From Sedimentisphaerales bacterium (GTDB lineage Bacteria > Planctomycetota > Phycisphaerae > Sedimentisphaerales > SM23-30): DNA of 64,000 nt. The position numbers and the translations under genes were made by a program. Positions 57,301 through 64,000 of this stretch are shown here, piece after piece. The stretch covers positions 33,536 through 97,535 of the forward strand of contig JANQJS010000024.1 in assembly GCA_028281535.1 (NCBI GenBank), written 5' to 3'. The notes beneath the pieces were generated by a model. It saw only the letters and a program-made list of their open reading frames with translations. It was not told where the DNA came from and did no database searches. Within the stretch, counting starts at the first letter, position 1. Each line of letters starts with the position of its first letter.

Positions 57301-59421
57301 TTGAAATCATTTGGCCGCGTATTAACATATATCAAGCCGCAATTTAAGGCTGTCATATTATCACTTATCTGTGCGATTATTGTCGCAATTTTATATTCCC
57401 TCAATATCGGTGTCATTTTACCGTTTATGAAAGTGTTAATCGGCGATGAAGGTTTACATGGTTGGATTTATCGATCTGTAGCCAAAAATCGTAGCGGTTT
57501 ACAATTTCAGGTGACAAACAAATCTCATTTTACGATTGATCCTGAAACTGGTGAAATTAAAAAGCCTGTGTTGCGAGTCGTAGCAATCGAAAACAAATCT
57601 CCAGCAGACAATCTGGGTTTAAAGGTTGAAGATGTTGTCATTTCGGTCGATGGTAAAACAGATCGAGATGAAATTCTTTCTTGGATGGCGCTTAAAGAAA
57701 ATGAGACGGCAGAGCTGACTCTTGTTGTTAAGCATCCCAACGATCAGATTGAAACCATGAATTTGCTTCTCGATGAAAAACCCATTTATGCGGGTTTAGT
57801 CTTTAGTTTATTAAAATACATCCCTGATGAAGAAGGGCCCGATTTCAAGCAAAAATCGATTGTTTTCTTAATCTATTTCATGCTTATTATCACCTTTGTG
57901 CGTTGTTTATTGCGTTTTATACAAGAGTATATAGTAAGACGTGTTACACAACGAACGTTAATGGCATTGCGTCAAGATACCTACAACACCGCAATTCGGC
58001 TGCCTTTGGGCTTTTATAGTAGTGAAGGTATGGCAGACACATTGAGTCGGTTTGTGCAAGATTCAAACAGAATCAATAATGGGGTTGTCATACTATTAGG
58101 TAAGTGTATTCGTGAACCGCTAAAAATGATTTCGATGTTAACATTTGCTTTTATGATTAACCCGAAAATGACGCTTGTTATTGTTCTTGGTGCACCCGTT
58201 GCAATTGGAGTCATCGGTCTACTCGGCCGAAAAATGAAAAAAGCAACAAAACGCATGCTAGAAAATTGGGCCAAAGTTTTAGCGCGTTTGCAGGAGACGT
58301 TGCAAGGAATACGTGTAGTCAAAGCCTACCATCGTGAAGAATATGAGAGGAAGCGTTTCGACCAATTAGCTGTAAAATTATTAAAGCAGCAATTCCGTCT
58401 TGCAAGGGTGGATGCAGCGATGGGGCCGATATTAGAATCTTTAGGAGCTATCGTCGCGACCGTTGTTATGTTGGTTGCGGTACGATGGCTCTCTTCGTCG
58501 CAGATGGCGGTTGATGAATTTTTTGCATTGGTAGCATTCTTGGCGACAACTGCTGAGTCTGGTCGTAAACTTGGAAATGTGTTTGGACGGTTGCATGTTG
58601 CTGATGCCGCCGCCGCTCGCGTTTTTGAGTTAATGGATCAGGATGGAGAAAGTAGTCCTGATAATGCCATAGAGTTAAATTTACTTCAATCCTCTTTGGA
58701 AATGAAAGATGTTTGCTTTACTTATCCAAACAGTCCGAATCCAACCATTAATAATGTCAATTTGACTGTCCAAGCGGGCCAAACCGTTGCGATAGTCGGG
58801 CCAAATGGGTCAGGAAAGACAACGCTTTTAAGCTTGATACCAAAATTTTTCGAACTGGATAGCGGGCAAATATTGATGGATGGAAAAGATATCTCCGACG
58901 CCAGTTTATCAAGTCTCCGTGAGCAGATCGGTATCGTCACACAGCAAACGGTTGTCTTTAATGATACGATCATGGCTAATATTGCTTATGGCAATCCAGA
59001 TGCGACTGAGCAGGAGATTATCGAAGCGGCAAAAAAAGCCTACGCTCACGAATTTATCGAGCAAACAGAAGATGGCTATGCCACCATTGTAGGCGAGCAG
59101 GGTGCGACATTGTCGGGTGGCCAATTACAGCGGCTGTCTATTGCTCGTGCAATATTACGTGATCCCGCAATTTTGATTTTCGATGAAGCGACCAGCCAGA
59201 TTGATTCTGAAAGTGAAGCCAAGATTCATCAGGCCATTTCAGAGTTTTCGCATGGCCGAACATCATTTATGATTGCACACCGTTTGAGTACTATAGTGGA
59301 GGCAGATAAAATTGTCGTTATGGACCAAGGTGAAATAGTTTCAGAAGGAACACATCAGGAATTGTTAGAGTCCTGTCACTTATACCAACAATTATATCAA
59401 ACTCAATTTGGTGGTGCATAA
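57301..59421 (+). CDS. MsbA-like ABC exporter with PDZ domain in the first periplasmic loop
   Basis: 706 residues, TTG start with AGAGGAG about 11 bases upstream. TM1 is at about 17-39. Between it and TM2 (186-204) lies an insert with a PDZ-like pattern at 88-158: VLRVVAIENKSPADNLGLKV, EDVVISVDGKTDRDEIL, AELTLVVKHP. The insert is absent from ordinary MsbA and Sav1866. The exporter core follows, with ATPase motifs Walker A GPNGSGKT (500-507), signature LSGGQ (604-608) and Walker B ILIFDEA (624-630). It would move a lipid or peptide outward with the PDZ in the periplasm, where it might bind a C-terminal tail. The PDZ call is by pattern only. Confidence 0.85.
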   Translation: MKSFGRVLTYIKPQFKAVILSLICAIIVAILYSLNIGVILPFMKVLIGDEGLHGWIYRSVAKNRSGLQFQVTNKSHFTIDPETGEIKKPVLRVVAIENKSPADNLGLKVEDVVISVDGKTDRDEILSWMALKENETAELTLVVKHPNDQIETMNLLLDEKPIYAGLVFSLLKYIPDEEGPDFKQKSIVFLIYFMLIITFVRCLLRFIQEYIVRRVTQRTLMALRQDTYNTAIRLPLGFYSSEGMADTLSRFVQDSNRINNGVVILLGKCIREPLKMISMLTFAFMINPKMTLVIVLGAPVAIGVIGLLGRKMKKATKRMLENWAKVLARLQETLQGIRVVKAYHREEYERKRFDQLAVKLLKQQFRLARVDAAMGPILESLGAIVATVVMLVAVRWLSSSQMAVDEFFALVAFLATTAESGRKLGNVFGRLHVADAAAARVFELMDQDGESSPDNAIELNLLQSSLEMKDVCFTYPNSPNPTINNVNLTVQAGQTVAIVGPNGSGKTTLLSLIPKFFELDSGQILMDGKDISDASLSSLREQIGIVTQQTVVFNDTIMANIAYGNPDATEQEIIEAAKKAYAHEFIEQTEDGYATIVGEQGATLSGGQLQRLSIARAILRDPAILIFDEATSQIDSESEAKIHQAISEFSHGRTSFMIAHRLSTIVEADKIVVMDQGEIVSEGTHQELLESCHLYQQLYQTQFGGA

Positions 59422-59436
59422 ACTCAGGAGTGAATC

Positions 59437-60222
59437 ATGTCGCAGCCATCTAAGGACAAACTGATTCGAACCCTGCTAGGCCGGCTTGACAGTGAACGCG
59501 TTTTGGGCGGCAAGTGGCTTGAGGTCGGTGGTCATATTGAAGATGCACCACTAGTAGAAATGCCTATTGAAGAGCAAGAGGAGGCCCCCGTGGCAAAGAA
59601 AAAAACGTCAGGCTCGAACAAAGATAAAAAATTACAATTGGCAGATGTCGCAGAAACCATCGCGGCATGTACTAAATGCCCTCTGCATAAATCTCGTATC
59701 AATCCAGTACCTGGCGATGGAAACCCAAATGCTCAAATCGTATTTGTAGGTGAAGCCCCAGGTCAAAATGAAGATGAGCAGGGAAAACCTTTTGTTGGAC
59801 GCGCTGGAAAATTATTGACGAAAATTATTGAAGCGATGGGGCTCAAGCGTGAGGATGTCTTTATTTGTAATATTCTCAAGAGCCGTCCACCCGATAATCG
59901 AGATCCACGCCCAGAAGAAATTGTGGCTTGTATGGATTATCTTTTTGAGCAAATTGCTATTATTGAACCACAAGTCATTGTTGCGTTAGGTTCTCATGCT
60001 GCCAAAACGCTTTTAAATACGACAGAGGCGATCGGTAAGTTGCGTGGGCGATTTCATGAATATCAACCAGGTCCTTTTGCCAAGCCTGTTAAACTCGTGG
60101 CGACGTATCACCCGGCCTATTTACTTCGGAATTATACTAAAGAAACACGACAGCGCGTTTGGGATGATATGAAAATGGTCTTAAACGAAGTCGGATTGCC
60201 TGTTCCGAGAAGACAGGCTTAA
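59437..60222 (+). CDS. family-4 uracil-DNA glycosylase
   Basis: 261 residues. Removes uracil from DNA. Iron-sulfur ligands Cys78, Cys81, Cys144 and Cys165 are all present. Motifs VFVGEAPGQNEDEQGKPFVG and YHPAYLLRN are those of family-4 enzymes. An extra N-terminal 70 residues are charged and unconserved. It lies 15 bases after the ABC gene and has AGGAG before ATG. Confidence 0.95.
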   Translation: MSQPSKDKLIRTLLGRLDSERVLGGKWLEVGGHIEDAPLVEMPIEEQEEAPVAKKKTSGSNKDKKLQLADVAETIAACTKCPLHKSRINPVPGDGNPNAQIVFVGEAPGQNEDEQGKPFVGRAGKLLTKIIEAMGLKREDVFICNILKSRPPDNRDPRPEEIVACMDYLFEQIAIIEPQVIVALGSHAAKTLLNTTEAIGKLRGRFHEYQPGPFAKPVKLVATYHPAYLLRNYTKETRQRVWDDMKMVLNEVGLPVPRRQA

Positions 60223-60240
60223 TTTACTTTGAGGTTTTAA

Positions 60241-60873
60241 ATGAAAGTCGATGGGTTTCAATTAGGCGATTATATGACCAACTGTTATGTTGTTCGGGAA
60301 TCAGATGACGCGAAGCCATGCTGGATTATTGATCCAGGTGATCGCCCACAAGAACTTTTAACTTTTCTGGAGCAGAATGCACTTGAGCCACAACAAATCG
60401 TTTTAACGCATGGCCATGTGGATCATATTGCGGGAATCCCTTTATTAAAACAGACCTATCCAGATCTTCCTGTTTGGATGGCAAAAAATGATGCTTATAT
60501 GCTGACGGATAATATGCTAAATCTTTCGTTTATGTCAGGTGAACCATTACAACTGGAAGCCGCGGATCACTTGTTTGACATTGGTGATACTTTAAGGTTT
60601 GGTGAGTTGTCGTTTGTTGTTTTGTCAACACCAGGTCATACTGTAGGGGGCGTTAGTTTATATTGTCAGAAATATAGTACTGTTTTTTCCGGGGATGCAC
60701 TATTTGCTGGCTCCGTTGGACGTAGTGATTTTCCTGGCGGAAGTCATGAAACGCTTATTCAAGGCATCAAAGAGCAATTACTCGTTTTAGATGATGATAC
60801 GATTGTCTATAGTGGTCACGGACCAGCCACGACAATTGGGCGTGAAAAGCAAACAAACCAATTTTTAATTTAA
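60241..60873 (+). CDS. MBL-fold metallo-hydrolase (glyoxalase II-like, YcbL type)
   Basis: 210 residues. Metal motif H57-x-H59-x-D61-H62 (LTHGHVDHIAG), further metal histidines in STPGHTVGGV and SGDALFAGSVGRSDFPG, and YSGHGPATTIG. Hydrolyses a thioester or other ester; substrate unknown. It follows the glycosylase by 18 bases and converges, overlapping by 9 bases, with the SanA-like gene. Confidence 0.93.
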   Translation: MKVDGFQLGDYMTNCYVVRESDDAKPCWIIDPGDRPQELLTFLEQNALEPQQIVLTHGHVDHIAGIPLLKQTYPDLPVWMAKNDAYMLTDNMLNLSFMSGEPLQLEAADHLFDIGDTLRFGELSFVVLSTPGHTVGGVSLYCQKYSTVFSGDALFAGSVGRSDFPGGSHETLIQGIKEQLLVLDDDTIVYSGHGPATTIGREKQTNQFLI

Positions 60874-61557
60874 TCTATTTTGAGCGTTGGGTTGGGCGGA
60901 ACTGATCAGAATGGGTTGACCTAGAAATCTAGGTGATCTATTTAATAGTGTGACATCAAGTACTGTCTTGGCTTTGGCAAATTGTTCGCGGAGATTCGTT
61001 TTAAACCCAATAGACCGATGGACGTTTCTTGCATTGTAACCAATCGCTTCTATGCCTTTATTTTGGGCAATATAAATGGCTCTTTGATTATGAAATGGTT
61101 GAGAAATTATCGTGAGTTTTGTTTGCTGAAACACTTCCTTGGCACGTACTACAGAATCCAATGTGCTAAAACCTGCATAATCACAAACGATATCTTTCTC
61201 TGGTACATTTAGTTCCATTAGAGCCTGTTTCATGTCTGTTGGTTCATCATAATTGACATGGTGGTTGTCGCCGCTGACGAGGATTTTATTGATTTTTCCC
61301 TGGTGATAGAGTTCGCTTGCTGCCTGGATGCGGTATCGAAAGTATAAATTCTCTCTACCATCAGCAACATATCTGGAGCATCCCAGCACCAGACCGACAT
61401 GATTTTCTGGGATCAATTTAACGTTACTATACAACTTGTCCTGTGAATTGGAAGTGATTAGGTGGCGACTATAGAGGATAAATACAAACGAGCATAATCC
61501 GACACTGAGTATGAGCAGCATCAAATATTTAATCTTTTTTTTGAATGAGTGGTTCAT
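60865..61557 (-). CDS. SanA/YdcF-family (DUF218) envelope protein
   Basis: 230 residues from ATG 61557, with AGGAG 12 bases upstream. A TTG at 61584 also opens the frame, but lies before the ribosome site. One membrane anchor near the N-terminus (YLMLLILSVGLCSFVFIL), then the DUF218 domain: LVLGCSRYVADG, ISQPFHNQRAIYIAQ, and the KINKILVSGDN motif. SanA-type proteins affect envelope permeability to vancomycin. The C-terminus (SAQPNAQNRLN) ends in the overlap with the MBL gene. Confidence 0.9.
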   Translation of the reverse strand: MNHSFKKKIKYLMLLILSVGLCSFVFILYSRHLITSNSQDKLYSNVKLIPENHVGLVLGCSRYVADGRENLYFRYRIQAASELYHQGKINKILVSGDNHHVNYDEPTDMKQALMELNVPEKDIVCDYAGFSTLDSVVRAKEVFQQTKLTIISQPFHNQRAIYIAQNKGIEAIGYNARNVHRSIGFKTNLREQFAKAKTVLDVTLLNRSPRFLGQPILISSAQPNAQNRLN

Positions 61558-61637
61558 GTTGAGTTGTCGCTCCTGAGACACCAAAATAATTTATTTTAAT
61601 CATTGTGTCCAGAGGATTTATCACTATTTGCCTAAGG

Positions 61638-61666
61638 TTGACGAAGAGAGGGTAATGGCATATAAT
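61638..61666 (+). promoter_or_regulatory. near-consensus promoter of the FHA kinase gene
   Basis: TTGACG (61638-61643), 17 bases, TATAAT (61661-61666), predicted start near 61673, ATG at 61717. Confidence 0.7.
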
Positions 61667-61716
61667 AATCCTAATGGATAGAGGGGAATGGCTTCCCGCT
61701 AATAGAAGGATATTTC

Positions 61717-63402
61717 ATGCCAACACTGCACATACTAAAAGGCCCTGATAAAGGTCATAGTTTTGATATCAATCAATCTTTGGTTTTGATAGGCCGTAAT
61801 AGTCCGGATCTTCCTTTGTCAGATAATACGATTTCACGAAAGCATGCCGAGTTGCTTAATGAAGAGCAAATCTGGTACATTCGTGATTTGAATAGTGCCA
61901 ATGGTGTCTATGTCAACGGTGTGAAGGTTGCACAGAAACAAGCAATCAAACAGGGTGACCAGATTCGTTGTGGCTCGACACTCATTGTGTTTGGCGGGCG
62001 AACCATGGCGGGTATTTCTGGTGAGCCTGGTACAGGTTTACGCATTGATGAGAATGGCAATATTGTCGAAACCGCCATCATGGCGACAGTTCCCTCGATG
62101 GATGATTCCGTTATCATGGCTGCGCCGGATACCTCGGATGCTGTGGGTAATCTTCGGTTACTATATGAACTTTCCACAGCGATTAGCACCATTTTTGATC
62201 GACAGCAATTGCTGGATAAAGTGATGGATATGATCTTTGATAATCTGCCGGCTGATCGTGGATTTATTCTCTTTAAAGATGACGAAAGAGAAGATGTAAT
62301 TCCTGAAGTGGTGCGCTATCGTAGCCAGGATCATTCAGAAGAATTGACCATCAGTCATACCATTATTAACCATGTGATGAAACAAAAGGAAGGCGTTATT
62401 TGTTCAAATGCGATGCGTGATCCACGTTTCAAAAAAGGAGATAGTGTGCATGATTACAAAATTCATTCGGCCCTTTGCGTGCCAATTTCTGTTCGGGATG
62501 ATGTTATTGGTGTGATTCACGTTGATACAACGATGGCGACCAATACTTATGCCGCCGGACAACTTCGGTTGCTAACAGCGATTGGCTTCCAGACCGGTTT
62601 AGCGTTAGAGCATGCCCGTTTGTACCAAGCAGGTGTTCAGGCTGAACGTTTGCAGGCAGCTGGCGAAACGGTGGCTTATCTATCGCATGGTATTAAAAAC
62701 ATTTTGCAAAGCTTACAGAGTGCAGCCGATCTCGTTGAAATGGGCCTAACCAAAAGCAAAGTCGATGTTGCGCGTAAGGGTTGGATCATCATGCAGAAAA
62801 ACATGACGCGCATCCAAAACCTGGTGCTGAATATGTTGGCGTTTAGTAAAGTGCGTGAACCCAATCGCGTGATGACGCAATTAAATCAATTGGTCGCAGA
62901 AACACTTGAAATGTTAACCACGCAAGCGGATGCACGTGAAATTGCATTGATGACGGATCTCGATGAACAGATGCCTGCAGTACCGATTGATCCAGATGGT
63001 ATTCAGCAAGTTGTACTCAATTTGATTCTGAATGCATTGGATGCGGTTAATGAAAAGACGGGTGTTATCACCGTTAAGTCAGTCTATGACGATGAGAAAG
63101 ATGATATTATTATTACGGTTCATGATAACGGCAAAGGAATTGAAGCCGAGCAAATTCATCGGTTGTGGACACCTTTCGAGTCGAACAAAGGGCATGGGGG
63201 GACAGGCATAGGGTTGGCTGTTGTGAAAAAGATTGTCGAAGAACATCATGGCCAGGTAAGTGTTACCAGCCAGCCAGGAGAGGGGACAACCTTTACGGTT
63301 CTGCTGCCAACCCGCGGCGAAGAAGTAGCCGATATTGGTGGAACCTCAGGTCCAGGACTCAAAGGTAACGAGAAGCGTTGGCTCTTTCCCAGGCGTAAGT
63401 AA
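61717..63402 (+). CDS. FHA-GAF-histidine kinase
   Basis: 561 residues. FHA domain at about 22-75 (IGRNSPDLPLSDNTISRKHA, NSANGVYVNGVKV), which binds phosphothreonine. GAF sensor domain at about 147-305. Histidine kinase module: H box His324 in AYLSHGIKNILQSL, N box LNLILNALDAV, and ATP lid VHDNGKGIE, FESNKGHGGTGIGLAVVKK. No response regulator gene is adjacent in the window. The combination would let a Ser/Thr kinase signal, through FHA, feed a His kinase. Cytoplasmic, since no membrane helix is seen. Confidence 0.9.
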   Translation: MPTLHILKGPDKGHSFDINQSLVLIGRNSPDLPLSDNTISRKHAELLNEEQIWYIRDLNSANGVYVNGVKVAQKQAIKQGDQIRCGSTLIVFGGRTMAGISGEPGTGLRIDENGNIVETAIMATVPSMDDSVIMAAPDTSDAVGNLRLLYELSTAISTIFDRQQLLDKVMDMIFDNLPADRGFILFKDDEREDVIPEVVRYRSQDHSEELTISHTIINHVMKQKEGVICSNAMRDPRFKKGDSVHDYKIHSALCVPISVRDDVIGVIHVDTTMATNTYAAGQLRLLTAIGFQTGLALEHARLYQAGVQAERLQAAGETVAYLSHGIKNILQSLQSAADLVEMGLTKSKVDVARKGWIIMQKNMTRIQNLVLNMLAFSKVREPNRVMTQLNQLVAETLEMLTTQADAREIALMTDLDEQMPAVPIDPDGIQQVVLNLILNALDAVNEKTGVITVKSVYDDEKDDIIITVHDNGKGIEAEQIHRLWTPFESNKGHGGTGIGLAVVKKIVEEHHGQVSVTSQPGEGTTFTVLLPTRGEEVADIGGTSGPGLKGNEKRWLFPRRK

Positions 63403-63490
63403 AAAACTTCTATCATAACTGTTTGCCTTTTAAAGGGTAGTGTGGGGCTTTTATCGGACCTTTCCTTTTGTTAGAAAAATAGGCCATACC

Positions 63491-63520
63491 TTGACTTTGA
63501 TCCATAATTCTTGATATACT
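63491..63520 (+). promoter_or_regulatory. promoter of the terminal secreted-protein gene
   Basis: TTGACT (63491-63496), 18 bases, TATACT (63515-63520). The predicted start is about 170 bases upstream of the GTG at 63697. Confidence 0.6.
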
Positions 63521-63696
63521 AATACTTTGGATATTTCGGGAAGCATTCTGCTTTTTCCTGTGTGGATATTTTATACAAAATCTCTGAGCTGGGTATGGAG
63601 ACCTCATCTGTTTGCCCGGCTTTATTTTTAGTTACAGTTGAAAAAGACTCATATTTATTTAGAAATTAATATTGGTGTAAGCTTAGGAGAATTCTC

Positions 63697-64000
63697 GTGT
63701 TGATGGTGGATCGAAAACAAAATCGTGTTGGATTAAAATCTTTAGGATATAACTTTTTGTGTTTAGCCATATGTTTGATTTTTACTTCATCAGCTATGGC
63801 ACACAGTAGCTCGCCCTTCTTGATTGAATTATTGGTGGGGCAGTCGGCTACCTGGACGATCGTGCCAGATGGTCCTGATGAGCGATTAGCGAATACGGAA
63901 TATGATGCTCCTACATTTACGACTGTTGGGTTTCCACCGGTTATTTCTAGCACAACGGACATTGTCAGTATTACGCCGAATTCCGCCGTTTCTAAACAAG
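63697..64000 (+). CDS. secreted protein of unknown function, 5' part only
   Basis: GTG at 63697 with AGGAG seven bases upstream; an ATG at 63703 is also in frame. Open to the window edge for 101 codons. A signal peptide is visible (LGYNFLCLAICLIFTSSAMA, cleavage near 36). The mature part starts HSSSPFLIELLVGQSATWTI and looks beta-rich. Not recognised. Confidence 0.7.
   Translation, partial: MLMVDRKQNRVGLKSLGYNFLCLAICLIFTSSAMAHSSSPFLIELLVGQSATWTIVPDGPDERLANTEYDAPTFTTVGFPPVISSTTDIVSITPNSAVSKQ

Noticed and set aside
1..64000. CRISPR array, tRNA, rRNA, insertion sequence or prophage
   Set aside because: No direct repeats with regular spacers, no tRNA-like cloverleaf, no transposase, integrase or capsid-like protein was seen.

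Overview
The window is 64 kb of an AT-rich bacterial chromosome, most likely from the Planctomycetota and probably the class Phycisphaerae. This rests on inference from gene content: a PEP-CTERM protein (49858-50478), dockerin-like C- or N-terminal segments on secreted proteins (1-1834, 29151-30419), very large CotH/lamin-tail/LamG surface proteins, and a TIGR03960-type radical SAM protein. No rRNA or tRNA gene was recognised, so the taxonomy is not directly proven. No phage, transposon, integron or CRISPR array was seen. Many good sigma70-type promoters (TTGACA-17-TATAAT like) can be read by eye.

Layout. 1-1834: 5' part of a secreted CotH-type protein on the minus strand. 2104-7272: hemC (minus), then dnaG-rpoD (plus), the macromolecular-synthesis pair, under a near-consensus promoter and closed by a hairpin terminator. 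7476-13283: a small membrane protein and two large exported proteins (LamG; beta-propeller). 13336-16433: a zf-TFIIB remnant, then cobA-hemD fusion and hemL (tetrapyrrole pathway). 16434-19808: gene-poor, with one alcohol dehydrogenase, a lipoprotein gene broken by three single-base losses, and a small peptide gene with a leader and attenuator-like hairpin. 19809-25040: a 1743-residue CotH/LTD/LamG surface protein with a strong terminator. 25218-30419: small metabolic and stress genes (PhzF, rhodanese, GNAT, SRPBCC, peroxiredoxin, DUF1648, kelch) and a 46-codon orphan gene with its own promoter and terminator. 30705-34952: ATP-grasp / alpha-E / zincin / methyltransferase group. 34961-40417: DUF4097 lipoprotein, DRE-TIM aldolase, two tandem paralogous membrane glycosyltransferase-like proteins. 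40822-49711: compact glycan-modification operon that opens with an unusual fusion of a CheW-like domain to a nucleotide-sugar dehydrogenase. 49858-54870: PEP-CTERM protein, radical SAM protein, two aminotransferases. 55153-60873: sodium symporter pair, an ABC exporter carrying a PDZ domain in its first periplasmic loop, family-4 uracil-DNA glycosylase, MBL hydrolase. 60865-64000: SanA/YdcF-like protein, FHA-GAF-histidine kinase, and the start of a secreted protein.

How the genes work together. The 40822-48328 genes are spaced by at most 27 bases or overlap, and together encode sugar oxidation, amino transfer, formyl transfer, acyl transfer, C-methylation, epimerisation and a GT2 glycosyltransferase, which suggests making and attaching a modified surface sugar. 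Its CheW-like head and the cysteine-cluster protein behind it suggest, as inference only, a link with sensory or motility machinery. The best candidates for something undescribed are the CheW-sugar dehydrogenase fusion, the PDZ-containing ABC exporter, and the two small-peptide transcription units at 18822-19279 and 27080-27353.
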